A DNA stretch of 64,000 bases from Mycobacterium kiyosense (GCA_021654635.1 AP025179.1:1798001-1862000), one strand, 5' to 3'; numbered from the stretch's first letter, positions 26,608 through 35,511 are shown. Notes: generated from the letters alone by a model not told the origin. Made by a program: numbers and translations.

Positions 26608-26654
26608 CGCGGGTGGCGCCAGTCCGGTGTCGGGCGGTGCGGGGCCGCCGGTTC

Positions 26655-26891
26655 TCAGGTTTCCTGCCGCTTCAGGGCCGCTGGTTTGTGCACCGCATCC
26701 CGGCCGGTCTTATCGCTGCGGACCTGATACTGCGGCTCGTCCTGTGACGCGCGCACCGTGCGTCCGGCCGCCTCGGTGTCCGAGGTGATTCTACGCTGCA
26801 CCTCGCCGCGCACGGTGTTTCCGTGACTGCGCCACCTCACCTTCTCACCCGTGTGGAATTCGTCACCCGGATGGATTTCTTTGTCGCTCAT
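26655..26891 (-). CDS. DUF2945/HVA-1 TUDOR-like small protein
   Basis: A 78-residue protein. The pattern GEKVRWRSHGNTVRGEVQRR then QYQVRSDKTGRDAVHKPAAL matches the small basic family DUF2945 (also called hypervirulence-associated TUDOR domain). Its biochemical role is unknown. It is read toward crtE but lies upstream of the crtE promoter, so it is probably a separate unit. The ATG at 26891 is where similarity begins. Confidence 0.72.
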   Translation of the reverse strand: MSDKEIHPGDEFHTGEKVRWRSHGNTVRGEVQRRITSDTEAAGRTVRASQDEPQYQVRSDKTGRDAVHKPAALKRQET

Positions 26892-26973
26892 AGCGGTTAG
26901 GTATTCCCCGTCGAGTGCTGCCCGAACCGGTGCCGGCGGGTTTGGAAGCCGCGTGGCAGGGAACTTGGCGACG

Positions 26974-27645
26974 ATGACCATCGCTGATTTGCTCACCACA
27001 CCGTTTCAATGGGGATCCTCCCTTCGGCACCGCAAGGTGTTCCACCCGGTCGGCGTGCTGGTCGAGGGTGCGTTCACGCGGACGGCGCCGCAGGACCACG
27101 GGCTGCCGCTGCCGACTTCCGAGGTGATCGCCAGGGTCTCGAAGGCGGTCGGGATGCCAGGTTCGCTGCCCGACGCGGTCGGTCTGGCGCTGCGCGTACC
27201 GGAGGGGATCGCCGGGCCGCGGCCGTGGGACGTGCTACTCGTCTCGGCAGCCTCGAACCCGATCGGGCGAGCGGTCGGGTTGCGGCCGGTCCTGTCCTGG
27301 TCGGACCAGCCGCTGACCAGCCTGATGCCGCTTCGCTTCGAGGGCAGCAACTGGTGGCTGCGCGCGCGCCTGTCGAACGCCATCGACGGACCGGGGTTCG
27401 CCCTGGATTCCGTCCGCGACCGCATCACCCACGGTGGCCTCGAGCTGCGGCTCGACCAGGCCCGCGGGGCAGCGGACTTCGAGCCGCTGGGCGAGCTGCG
27501 GCTGGACCGGTTGCGCACCGAGGGTGACGTGTCATTCGATCCGGTACGCAATACAGCACCGGGGGTGACGCTGTACCCCGGCTGGCTGGCCGGACTGCGG
27601 ACAAGCGCATACGCCCACAGTCGCGAGGGCCGAGACGCCGACTGA
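26974..27645 (+). CDS. Conserved hypothetical protein (sometimes labelled phosphodiesterase)
   Basis: A 223-residue soluble protein with no metal-binding HD or DHH motif that would justify a phosphodiesterase. It begins MTIADLLTTPFQWGSSLRHR, then FHPVGVLVEGAFTR, and ends VTLYPGWLAGLRTSAYAHSR. The segments resemble mycobacterial hypothetical proteins and have a faint similarity to catalase-related (SrpA-like) folds. I do not assign a function. The ATG at 26974 is chosen because conserved sequence starts there; the longer reading back to 26851 overlaps the divergent DUF2945 gene. Confidence 0.65.
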   Translation: MTIADLLTTPFQWGSSLRHRKVFHPVGVLVEGAFTRTAPQDHGLPLPTSEVIARVSKAVGMPGSLPDAVGLALRVPEGIAGPRPWDVLLVSAASNPIGRAVGLRPVLSWSDQPLTSLMPLRFEGSNWWLRARLSNAIDGPGFALDSVRDRITHGGLELRLDQARGAADFEPLGELRLDRLRTEGDVSFDPVRNTAPGVTLYPGWLAGLRTSAYAHSREGRDAD

Positions 27646-27672
27646 GGGCCAGCCGTGATCGGCTGGCCCTCA
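27643..27672. terminator. Bidirectional hairpin terminator between convergent genes
   Basis: TGAGGGCCAGCC (27643-27654) and GGCTGGCCCTCA (27661-27672) form a perfect 12-bp stem with a 6-base loop. The left arm begins with the TGA stop of the preceding gene. There is no U-tract, as is usual for mycobacterial terminators. It serves genes on both strands. Confidence 0.7.
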
Positions 27673-27687
27673 GCGGTGTTCGGCTAT

Positions 27688-27918
27688 CTACTGATTGGCT
27701 TCCTGGCGCTTCTCGGCCGCCTTGGCGCCCGCGCGTGCCGACTCCGCGGCCGCTTCCTTCTTGGCGGCTTCGCGCTGCGCGTCGGCCTTGTCCTGTTGCG
27801 CCTTGGCCTCCTCGGTGAGGCGTTCGTTGCCGGTGACCAAGCCGATGATCTGCTTGATCACGCCCTTGACGCCTTCCACGACCCCGCTGACGAGTTCGAG
27901 TGGTCCGCTCTTTGCCAT
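27688..27918 (-). CDS. Small Ala/Lys-rich protein (microaggregate-binding protein 1-like)
   Basis: A 76-residue protein. The first half is a compact helix (PLELVSGVVEGVKGVIKQII) and the second is a highly charged, alanine-rich coiled-coil-like tail (AKAQQDKADAQREAAKKEAA). It resembles the mycobacterial CsbD-like/microaggregate-binding protein MBP1 family, linked to stress and surface properties. A strong Shine-Dalgarno (GGAGGTTGAAC) precedes the ATG at 27918. The longer reading upstream lacks support. Confidence 0.65.
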   Translation of the reverse strand: MAKSGPLELVSGVVEGVKGVIKQIIGLVTGNERLTEEAKAQQDKADAQREAAKKEAAAESARAGAKAAEKRQEANQ

Positions 27919-28136
27919 GTTCAACCTCCGATGATTGCTGTCCCCCGCGGCTCTTGCCGCCTGCGAAAGCTGTTCCCGCTGCCGGCCTTCAGCAAACCCG
28001 GGCAAACGACCAAGGTACGCAGCCGCGCGTCAGTGCATGTCGCTGCGCTGCACAGCTGGGAGCTGGGCGTGACCGATATCTCAGTGACGGCAAACGCCCG
28101 GTTTGCCGGGAAGGACAGCGGGGAACTGGGTTGGTT

Positions 28137-28397
28137 GTGACAGGTAAAGAATCCTTGCGCAAGCTCCGGCGCGCCGAACGCGCGACGCTACGCCTGCAGC
28201 GCCGGGTGTGGCTCGCGCAGCTGGCCTTCTGGCCCCTGGTGACGGTAGCCATGATATCGACTGCTGTTGTGGCATGGCGGATTTGGCGGCAACGTTCGCG
28301 GCAGGAGGGTCCGGCCCAGCGCCCCCCGGTACCCGCGGGCGCTCAGACCACGCACCCGGCCGTGCCGGGGCGCTCAACCGCCGCCGCGCCCCAGTAG
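28137..28397 (+). CDS. Possible small membrane protein
   Basis: An 86-residue reading starting at GTG 28137. It has a basic N-terminus (KESLRKLRRAERATLRLQRR), one strong transmembrane helix (about 25-45, LAQLAFWPLVTVAMISTAVV), and a Pro/Ala-rich tail. This looks like a real type II membrane protein. Its end overlaps the convergent TIGR01777 gene by 24 bases, and no clear ribosome-binding site is visible. The 218 bases before it (27919-28136) show nothing else I recognise. Confidence 0.4.
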   Translation: MTGKESLRKLRRAERATLRLQRRVWLAQLAFWPLVTVAMISTAVVAWRIWRQRSRQEGPAQRPPVPAGAQTTHPAVPGRSTAAAPQ

Positions 28398-29726
28398 ATG
28401 ACGCAGCGCCGGGTCGAGGTCCGGCCAGCGGAAGTGGTGGCCCGACCGGGTCAGCTGAGACGGGGCGACCCTTTGATTGGCCAGTGCCAACTCCCGGGCG
28501 CCCTGGCTGCCGAGCAACACCTTGGGCCCCAATGAGGGCACCGGCAACACCGTGGGGCGACGCAACACCCGGCCCAGCACGCGGGTGTATTCGGCATTCC
28601 GAACCGGTTGGGGCGCAACGGCATTCACCGGACCGGCCAATCCGGAGTCCCAGAGCGCCCGGTGGTAGACGTCGAGAAGGTCGTCGATGCCGACCCAGGA
28701 CAACCACTGCCTGCCGTCGCCGAGTCTCCCGCCCAGCCCCGCGCTGAACAGCGGACGCATCAGGCGCAGAGTGCCGCCGAGCGGGGACTGCACGATGCCG
28801 GTGCGCACCGCCACCACCCGGGTCCCGGATTGCTCGGCCGGGGCGGTCGCCGCTTCCCAGTCGGCGACCACGTCGGCCAGAAACCCTTCGCCCCGCTCGC
28901 TGTCCTCGGTCAACACCTCCTCGCCGCGGTCGTAGCCGTAGAACCCGATCGCCGACGCCGAGATCAACACCCCCGTGCCGCTGCGAGCCACCAGTTCGGC
29001 CAACTTGCGGGTCGGCCCGATTCGGCTGTCGCGGATCGCATTTCGGTGCTTGTCGGTGAATCGGCCGGCGATCGACGCGCCCGCCAGATGGATGACGGCG
29101 TCGATGCCGTCGAGCAGGTCGGGGTCGGGGTCCTCGGGCTGCCACCGCCGCTGGTCGGGGCCGTCCGGTGTGCCGCGGACCAACCGGACGATCCGGTGAC
29201 CACCGGTGCTCAGGAATGCGCTCAGCGCGGTGCCCACCAGCCCGGAGGAACCGGTCATGGCGATCGTCAACCGTCCCAGACCGTGCTCGGCCGCCCGCGT
29301 GTGCGCGGCGAGGTCGTCAGCCAACTGTCGGTGCCGGTAGACGAACATCGGCCGCAGCGCGGAGCCGGGCACCGGGGTGTCGACGCGATCGGTGACCAGG
29401 GTCGCGCGGTCGTCGACGTCGGCGAATTCGTGGGTGTGCCGCCAGTGCCCGATCAACCTCGGTGGCAGCGAAGCCAGGCCCTCGGTGTCCAATTCGTCGA
29501 CGAAACACCGTGGCGGATCGTAGGAATCGGCCTGATGCTGCGCCACCCAGCGCAAGCCACCGGGCAACCGCAGGACGGCGCGGCCGTCCTTGACCGAATC
29601 GGCCTCGGCAACCAGCCGCATCGGCGACCACGGCGGACAGAGCCGCGCGAACGCACCGGGTCGGCTGTGCCAGGCGAATACCTCGTCGCGTGGCGCGTTG
29701 ATCACAGTCGAATAGGTCAGCCCCAT
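28374..29726 (-). CDS. SRPBCC-TIGR01777 fusion oxidoreductase
   Basis: A 450-residue two-domain protein. Residues 1-150 look like an SRPBCC/START ligand-binding domain (MGLTYSTVINAPRDEVFAWH). Residues 155-450 form an extended-SDR epimerase-like domain of the TIGR01777/SulA family with the nucleotide motif IAMTGSSGLVGTALSAFL and the later SASAIGFYG segment, which holds the Tyr but not the full YxxxK. Substrate is unknown. This fusion is common in actinobacteria. It is the last gene before the Rv3032-Rv3030 polysaccharide genes. Confidence 0.83.
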   Translation of the reverse strand: MGLTYSTVINAPRDEVFAWHSRPGAFARLCPPWSPMRLVAEADSVKDGRAVLRLPGGLRWVAQHQADSYDPPRCFVDELDTEGLASLPPRLIGHWRHTHEFADVDDRATLVTDRVDTPVPGSALRPMFVYRHRQLADDLAAHTRAAEHGLGRLTIAMTGSSGLVGTALSAFLSTGGHRIVRLVRGTPDGPDQRRWQPEDPDPDLLDGIDAVIHLAGASIAGRFTDKHRNAIRDSRIGPTRKLAELVARSGTGVLISASAIGFYGYDRGEEVLTEDSERGEGFLADVVADWEAATAPAEQSGTRVVAVRTGIVQSPLGGTLRLMRPLFSAGLGGRLGDGRQWLSWVGIDDLLDVYHRALWDSGLAGPVNAVAPQPVRNAEYTRVLGRVLRRPTVLPVPSLGPKVLLGSQGARELALANQRVAPSQLTRSGHHFRWPDLDPALRHLLGRGGG

Positions 29727-29771
29727 CCCACGACGCTACCGGCGATGCCGGCCGCACGGCCGTGCCGCAGG

Positions 29772-31016
29772 TCAGCGGTTCGGCAGGGCGTGTTCGACGA
29801 TGGGCAGCCGGGGCTGCGCCTGACGCTCGCCGCGTTTGGCGGCCAGATACACCTGCGCGGTCTCGCCGGCCACTGTCTGCCAATCGAAGTCCGAGGTCAG
29901 CCGGTCCCGCGCGGCCCGGGCGCGGCGCTGGGCGGCGCCCGGATCGTCGAGCACCTTGGCTACCGCCCGCGCCAGCGCGGCGACGTCGCGGGGCGGACAG
30001 GAAACGCCGGTGACCCCGTCGATCACCGCTTCGCCCAGACCGCCGGTATTCGAGACGACCAGGGGGATGCCGGCGGCGGCGGCCTCCAGCGCGGCCAGGC
30101 CGAACGGCTCGTAGTGGCTGGGCAGCACCGCCGCGTCGGCGCGGTGCAGCGCGGCCAGCAGTTCGTCGTGGTGCAGGTGGCCGACGAAACGGGTTGCCTT
30201 GAGCACCTTGTGCTTTCGCGCCTGCGCGACCAGGAAGTCCTGCTGGGTTCCGGCACCGGCGACGGTCAGCGTGGTGCCCGGGTGACTGCGCCTGATCCGG
30301 GGCAGCGCGGCAATGGCGTCGTGCACGCCCTTCTCATACTCGAGGCGCCCGACGTAGAGCAGTTCGGCCGGCCCGGTGCGGGGGCGGCGGCGCGCGAACG
30401 GCCAGCGGGCCGCGTCGATACCGTTGCGGATCACCGTGATCTCGGCCAGTCCGGGACCGAACAACTCGGTGATCTCCTCGCGCATCGAAGCCGAACACGT
30501 GATGAGCGAGTCGGATTCCCGCACCAGCCACGACTCGACCGCGTGGACCTGACGACTGATGGCCCCGCAGACCCAGCCGGAATGCCGACCGGCCTCGGTG
30601 GCATGAATCGTGGAAACCATTGGCACGTCATAGAATTGGGCCAGAGCAATAGCCGGATGAGCAACCAGCCAGTCGTGGGCGTGGACGACGTCGGGGCGCC
30701 ACGGCCGGTCACTGTGGTACCTCTTGAGCGACAACCCGGCACGGACCATCGAGTGGCCCATCGCCAGCGTCCAGGCCATCATGTCGGTGCCGAAGGAGAA
30801 TTCGTGCGGGTCGTGCGCCGCCGCGATCACCCGCACCCCCTCGCTGATCTCGTCCGAACTGGGGTGAGTGCTGGGATCGGTGCCGGTCGGCCGGCGGGAC
30901 AGCACCACGACGTCGTGGCCGGCCGCGGCCAGTGCGGTGGACAGCTGATACACGTGCCGGCCCAGGCCGCCGATCACCACCGGCGGGTACTCCCACGAGA
31001 CCATCAAAATCTTCAT
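29772..31016 (-). CDS. GT4 alpha-1,4-glucosyltransferase (Rv3032-like)
   Basis: A 414-residue glycosyltransferase of family GT4. The N-terminal domain opens MKILMVSWEYPPVVIGGLGR. The C-terminal nucleotide-sugar site has the EX7E element in HYEPFGLAALEAAAAGIPLV. The M. tuberculosis ortholog Rv3032 elongates the alpha-1,4-glucan chain of methylglucose lipopolysaccharides and contributes to glycogen/capsular glucan. It follows the GH57 gene after 7 bases in the same operon as the methyltransferase, the usual MGLP arrangement. The ATG at 31016 gives the ortholog's length. Confidence 0.92.
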   Translation of the reverse strand: MKILMVSWEYPPVVIGGLGRHVYQLSTALAAAGHDVVVLSRRPTGTDPSTHPSSDEISEGVRVIAAAHDPHEFSFGTDMMAWTLAMGHSMVRAGLSLKRYHSDRPWRPDVVHAHDWLVAHPAIALAQFYDVPMVSTIHATEAGRHSGWVCGAISRQVHAVESWLVRESDSLITCSASMREEITELFGPGLAEITVIRNGIDAARWPFARRRPRTGPAELLYVGRLEYEKGVHDAIAALPRIRRSHPGTTLTVAGAGTQQDFLVAQARKHKVLKATRFVGHLHHDELLAALHRADAAVLPSHYEPFGLAALEAAAAGIPLVVSNTGGLGEAVIDGVTGVSCPPRDVAALARAVAKVLDDPGAAQRRARAARDRLTSDFDWQTVAGETAQVYLAAKRGERQAQPRLPIVEHALPNR

Positions 31017-31023
31017 CCGCGGC

Positions 31024-32610
31024 TCACCGGGGCAACCTGCGGGCGTCCAGTGCGCCGAACAGTCCGTCGGCCCGGTTCCAGCCCTCGGCCAACCGCTGCG
31101 CGGCGTCGCGCCGGCCCGACGCCAACGCGCCGGCGATCTCCCGGGTGGCATGAGCGTGCAGGTGAGCGCGATACCGGGCGTAGTCGGCGGCGGAGTCCTT
31201 GCTGACCATGAACGGCCAGTCGCTGGACACCGTCAGCAGCGTCTCGCGCAGGATCTGATCGGCGACGTGGTCCCGCGGGGTCGGCCCGTCCAGCGACGCC
31301 GTCTGCGCCAGCGCCTTGTCCACCGTGCTCAGCGCGGTCTCGACCACCTCGGCGTTGAGTTGCACCAGATCGGCCACCTGCTCGCCGTTCCACACCTGCC
31401 AGTCCTTGCCGGAACCCCAAGAGCTGGGCGGTAATTCGACGCTCGTGCCGACGAAGCCGTCATCGAGGGCATCGCGCAACGTGCCCACCCGGACGCCGGC
31501 CTCCGGCAGGGCGCGCAACACCCGCGCCAGCCAGGTGGGACCCTCGTACCACCAGTGACCGAACAGCTCGGTGTCGAACGCCGCGACGACGTGCGCGGGC
31601 CGGCCGATCCGCTGCGACTCCGAGACGAGCCGGTTGCGCACCACGTCCACGAAGTCGGCGACATGGGTGTCGATCGCGCGGTCGGCCCGCTCGGGGTCAT
31701 AGGGCGCCTTGTCCGCCGACGACACATTGCGGCCGGTGACCCGCGCCGGCTTGAGACCGGTGAGATGGTCGTAGGTGTGGAAGTCGCGGTAGGCGGCGTG
31801 CCCGGGGTAGCCGGACTTCGGTGACCACACCCGATAGCTGACCTGCAGGTCGCGCCCGAAGGCGACTACGTCGGTGTCGCCGACCGGCCGGCCCAGCGCG
31901 GTGTCCCCGTGCAGGGACGGGCCGTCGACCATGAAGTGCGTGACGCCGGCGGCCGCGTACTCCGTTTCCAGGCCCGGGGCGTACGCGCATTCGGGCGCCC
32001 AGATGCCGGCCGGACCGTTACGCGGCCCCAGCCGCAACCGCGCGTCGGCCAGGCCCTCGCGCAGCGCGAACTCGCGCAATCGCGGCGCCAGCAGCGGCTG
32101 GAACGGGTGGGCCAGCGGCCCCCCGAGCAGCTCCACGGTGCCCGCATCGACCAGGCCGCGCAGCAGCGGACTGCCGCCGTGCCGCCACAGCGTGGCGAAG
32201 TCCCCGAGCGCCCGCTCGGCTTCGGCTTTCTCCCGAATGCCGAAGGCGCGCAACGCTTCTGGCGTGCACGACTGGTAGCCGGATGATTTCGACCGCGGGA
32301 TCGAGCGCACGCTGGCTGCCTCGAGGGCGCGCAGCCCCCAGTTGGCCAGCCAGTGGTACATGCCGTCCAGGCAGTACGGGTCGTCGAGCTGGGCGTTGAC
32401 CACCGGCGTCATGCCCAGCGTGAGCAACCCGTGGCGTCCCTCGCCGGCCAGCTCGTGCAGCACCCGGAACAGCGGCAGGTACGAAGCCGCCCAGGACTGG
32501 TAGAGCCACTCCTCGCCCACCGGCCAGCGGCCGTGATGAGCCAGCCACGGCAGGTGGGTGTGCAGCACCAGGGTGAACATGCCGGGCACCCGGTCGCTCT
32601 GGCTGGTCAC
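31024..32610 (-). CDS. GH57-family glycoside hydrolase/branching-enzyme-like protein (Rv3031-like)
   Basis: A 528-residue GH57 protein. Conserved regions are LHTHLPWL (region 1), GIWAPECAYAPG with the nucleophile Glu (about 205), and AFDTELFGHWWYEGP with the acid/base Asp (about 352), followed by a C-terminal helical domain. By family and by its ortholog Rv3031 it probably acts as an alpha-(1,4)-glucan branching or amylase-type enzyme in methylglucose lipopolysaccharide synthesis. The GTG at 32610 overlaps the stop of the upstream methyltransferase (GTGA). Confidence 0.92.
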   Translation of the reverse strand: MTSQSDRVPGMFTLVLHTHLPWLAHHGRWPVGEEWLYQSWAASYLPLFRVLHELAGEGRHGLLTLGMTPVVNAQLDDPYCLDGMYHWLANWGLRALEAASVRSIPRSKSSGYQSCTPEALRAFGIREKAEAERALGDFATLWRHGGSPLLRGLVDAGTVELLGGPLAHPFQPLLAPRLREFALREGLADARLRLGPRNGPAGIWAPECAYAPGLETEYAAAGVTHFMVDGPSLHGDTALGRPVGDTDVVAFGRDLQVSYRVWSPKSGYPGHAAYRDFHTYDHLTGLKPARVTGRNVSSADKAPYDPERADRAIDTHVADFVDVVRNRLVSESQRIGRPAHVVAAFDTELFGHWWYEGPTWLARVLRALPEAGVRVGTLRDALDDGFVGTSVELPPSSWGSGKDWQVWNGEQVADLVQLNAEVVETALSTVDKALAQTASLDGPTPRDHVADQILRETLLTVSSDWPFMVSKDSAADYARYRAHLHAHATREIAGALASGRRDAAQRLAEGWNRADGLFGALDARRLPR

Positions 32611-33425
32611 CCGCGCACCGCGATCGCGACGAGATCCAGGCTGGCATCGATGTCCCGCACACCGCGTTCGACCAGGTCGAAATCGGCCGTGGTCACCGCG
32701 GCAACGTCCGCCACCAGCTGCGGTGACCAGGGCGCGTCGGCCACCGCGCGCTCGATCTGCGCGTCGATGATCGAGCCGCCGTGCCGCGCATCCATCTCCA
32801 GCAGCCGCGGCCCGTGGAACAGACCGTTCATCGACACGTCGCGGAAACCGCCGTCGACCAGCAGCTCGGTGAGCTCGTCGGCGTTGAGTTCGCGGGTGTG
32901 GAACGGATTGATCGGCGTGTCGCGGCCGGGGGAGAAGGTGATCCGGTTCGGCGTCGACACCATCAACACCCCGGCCGGCCGCAGCACCCGCGCACATTCG
33001 CCGATGAACTGGCCCTGATCCCACAGGTGCTCGATGACCTGGAAGTTCACTACGACATCGACGGACTCGTCCGGCAGCGGCAGCTCGCACAAGTTCGCCT
33101 GCAGCACCTCCACCCGCGGATAGCGGCTGCGCACGTGCGTCACCGCCGACTCGTCGTAGTCCACCGCCACCACCCGGCGCGCCACGCCGGCGATCAGGTC
33201 GGCGCCGTAACCTTCGCCACACCCCGCCTCGAGCACGTCGCGACCCGCGCAGCGCGGCGCCAGCCGCTGGTAGACCACCTCGTGGCGGCGGAACCAATAG
33301 TTCTCGATGTCCAGGTCGGGAATGGTGCGTTCACCGGTCAGGGTCAACACGGCGTCGAGGGGGCCCGCTGTCGGCGGAAACAGCGGATATCCGGGGGGGG
33401 ACCCGTCGGGGACGAATGCGCTCAT
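32607..33425 (-). CDS. SAM-dependent methyltransferase (Rv3030-like)
   Basis: A 272-residue methyltransferase. Motif I is VLEAGCGEGYGADLIAG (about 64-80) and the post-motif region is VDVVVNFQVIEHLWDQGQF. Its M. tuberculosis ortholog Rv3030 belongs to the MGLP-associated cluster, so a methyl transfer in glucan or lipid maturation is likely. It is the first gene of the three-gene minus-strand operon and is divergent from fixA, with 275 bases between. Confidence 0.88.
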   Translation of the reverse strand: MSAFVPDGSPPGYPLFPPTAGPLDAVLTLTGERTIPDLDIENYWFRRHEVVYQRLAPRCAGRDVLEAGCGEGYGADLIAGVARRVVAVDYDESAVTHVRSRYPRVEVLQANLCELPLPDESVDVVVNFQVIEHLWDQGQFIGECARVLRPAGVLMVSTPNRITFSPGRDTPINPFHTRELNADELTELLVDGGFRDVSMNGLFHGPRLLEMDARHGGSIIDAQIERAVADAPWSPQLVADVAAVTTADFDLVERGVRDIDASLDLVAIAVRG

Positions 33426-33600
33426 TGCTAAGGCAGGCTAATGCCTGGCACCGGATTCGCGAACCGGATGGCGGATCCGGCGGCGGGCCGGGCGAGAGAA
33501 CGCGGCGCCGCCGACGACCCCGTCCCAGCCAGCACAGTGGGGAGGAGGTGGGCAGATGGGCAAATGCGACCCGCTATGGTGAGGAGGCAAACCGCACGAA

Positions 33601-33616
33601 GTTACCGCTTAGTAAC
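33601..33616. promoter_or_regulatory. Inverted repeat in the fixA/methyltransferase intergenic region
   Basis: GTTAC-CGCTTA-GTAAC forms a 5-6-5 inverted repeat 85 bases before the fixA start. It could be a repressor site. The binding protein is unknown and the arms are short. Confidence 0.35.
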
Positions 33617-33700
33617 ATGCGCTGTGCGGTCCCGTAAATGCGTGACCGAGGTCCTGTAGCCATCGCTGCGGGACTCCTTCGAGGAGGACGAACCACACTC

Positions 33701-34491
33701 ATGACGAACATCGTGGTCCTGATCAAGCAGGTCCCAGACACCTGGTCGGAGCGCAAGCTGTCCGAGGACGACTGGACGCTCGACCGCGAGGCCGCCGACG
33801 CGGTCTTGGACGAGATCAACGAGCGCGCCGTGGAAGAAGCGCTGCAGATCCGCGAGCGCGAGGGCGGCGAAGGGTCGGTGACCGTGCTGACCGCCGGTCC
33901 CGAGCGCGCCACCGAGGCGATCCGCAAGGCCCTGTCCATGGGCGCAGACAAGGCCGTGCACCTCAAGGACGACGGCTTGAAGGGCTCCGACGTCATCCAG
34001 ACCGGCTGGGCGCTGGCCCGGGCGCTGGGCGCCATCGAAGGCACCGAGCTGGTGATCGCCGGTAACGAGGCCACCGACGGCAGCGGCGGCGCGGTCCCGG
34101 CAATCATCGCCGAGTACCTGGGTCTGCCTCAGCTCACCCACGTGCGCAAGCTGTCCGTCGAGGACGGCAAGGTGACCGCGGAGCGCGAGACCGACGACGG
34201 CGTCTTCACCCTCGAGGCCACGCTGCCCGCGGTGGTCAGCGTCAACGAGAAGATCAACGAGCCGCGCTTTCCGTCCTTCAAGGGCATCATGGCCGCCAAG
34301 AAGAAGGAAGTCACCGTCCTGACGCTGGCCGAAATCGGTGTCGAGCCCGACGAGGTCGGACTGGCGAACGCCGGCTCCACGGTGAAGTCCTCGACGCCCA
34401 GCCGCCGAAGACGGCCGGTGAGAAGGTGACCGACGAGGGCGAGGGCGGCAACGACATCGTCAAGTACCTGGTCGCCCAGAAGATCATCTGA
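33701..34491 (+). pseudogene. fixA: Electron transfer flavoprotein beta subunit, frameshifted near the 3' end
   Basis: An EtfB/FixA protein of about 263 residues. It starts MTNIVVLIKQVPDTWSERK after a strong ribosome-binding site (GGAGGACGAA). The AMP-binding region SMGADKAVHLKDDG is intact. After STVKSSTP the frame shifts and ends early at 34429 in a basic tail. One base further the expected QPPKTAGEKVTDEGEGG and ending KYLVAQKII appear, stopping at 34489-34491. The simplest lesion is a lost A near 34400 (CCCAG for CCCAAG). EtfB pairs with EtfA (next gene) to carry electrons from acyl-CoA dehydrogenases. The loss affects only the tail, so this is probably a sequence error. Confidence 0.85.
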
Positions 34492-34542
34492 CCTAGCCGA
34501 CGATCCCACTGACGATCCCAGAGACGAGAAGAGCGAAAACCC

Positions 34543-35499
34543 ATGGCTGAAGTATTGGTGCTCGTGGAGCACGCCGACGGTGCGCTGAAGAAGGTCACCG
34601 CCGAATTGATCACCGCCGCCCGCGCGCTGGGCGAACCGTCCGCCGTCGTCATCGGCGCGCCGGGCACGGCCGAGCCGCTGGTGGACGGGTTGAAGGCGGC
34701 CGGTGCCGCCAAGATCTATGTCGCCGAGTCCGACGACGTCGACAAATACCTGATCGTGCCGTATGTGGACGTGCTGGCCGCGCTGGCCGAGGAGAAAGCG
34801 CCGGCCGCGGTGCTGGTGGCCGCCAACGCCGACGGCAAGGAGATCGCTGGCCGGCTGGCCGCCCGGATCGGCTCCGGGCTGCTCGTCGACGTGGTCGACG
34901 TGAAGGAAGGCGCGATCGGCGTGCACTCCATCTTCGGTGGCGCGTTCACCGTCGAGGCGCAGGCCAATGGCGACACCCCGGTGATCTCGCTGCGGGCCGG
35001 CGCCGTGGAGGCCGAGCCCGCCGACGGCGCCGGTGAGGTGATCAACGTCGAGGTGCCGGCTCCGGCCGAGAACGCGACCAAGATCACCGCCCGCGAGCCG
35101 GCGGTCGCCGGCGACCGCCCGGAACTCACCGAGGCCACCATCGTGGTGTCCGGTGGCCGCGGTGTGGGCAGCGAGGAGAATTTCAAGGTGGTCGAGGAGC
35201 TGGCCGACTCGCTCGGTGCCGCCGTGGGCGCCTCGCGCGCCGCGGTCGACTCCGGCTACTACCCCGGGCAGTTCCAGGTCGGCCAGACCGGCAAGACGGT
35301 GTCTCCGCAGCTCTACATCGCGCTGGGCATCTCCGGGGCGATCCAGCACCGGGCCGGCATGCAGACCTCCAAGACCATCGTCGCGGTCAACAAGGACGAA
35401 GAGGCGCCCATCTTCGAGATCGCCGACTACGGCGTGGTCGGCGACCTGTTCAAGGTCGCCCCGCAGCTGACCGAGGGCGTCAAGGCCCGCAAGGGCTGA
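34543..35499 (+). CDS. fixB: Electron transfer flavoprotein alpha subunit
   Basis: A 318-residue EtfA/FixB. The FAD-binding domain reads [20 protein letters not shown], then [20 protein letters not shown], then [20 protein letters not shown], all conserved. With FixA it forms the heterodimer that passes electrons from flavin dehydrogenases to ETF-quinone oxidoreductase. A Shine-Dalgarno (GACGAGAAGAGCG) precedes the ATG. A strong hairpin follows the stop. Confidence 0.93.
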   Translation: MAEVLVLVEHADGALKKVTAELITAARALGEPSAVVIGAPGTAEPLVDGLKAAGAAKIYVAESDDVDKYLIVPYVDVLAALAEEKAPAAVLVAANADGKEIAGRLAARIGSGLLVDVVDVKEGAIGVHSIFGGAFTVEAQANGDTPVISLRAGAVEAEPADGAGEVINVEVPAPAENATKITAREPAVAGDRPELTEATIVVSGGRGVGSEENFKVVEELADSLGAAVGASRAAVDSGYYPGQFQVGQTGKTVSPQLYIALGISGAIQHRAGMQTSKTIVAVNKDEEAPIFEIADYGVVGDLFKVAPQLTEGVKARKG

Positions 35500-35511
35500 T
35501 TTTTCTGGCCT

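Noticed and set aside
26974..27645. Annotating this protein as a phosphodiesterase
   Set aside because: No HD, DHH or metallophosphatase motif is visible; I leave it as conserved hypothetical.
27919..28136. A further gene between the MBP1-like gene and the small membrane protein
   Set aside because: The open reading in this gap has no start with a ribosome-binding site and no recognisable sequence.
28608..31205. An 865-codon plus-strand open frame opposite the TIGR01777 and GT4 genes
   Set aside because: Its translation is low-complexity Gly/Arg/Gln-rich without motifs, and it mirrors two well-conserved genes. High GC makes long antisense frames common.
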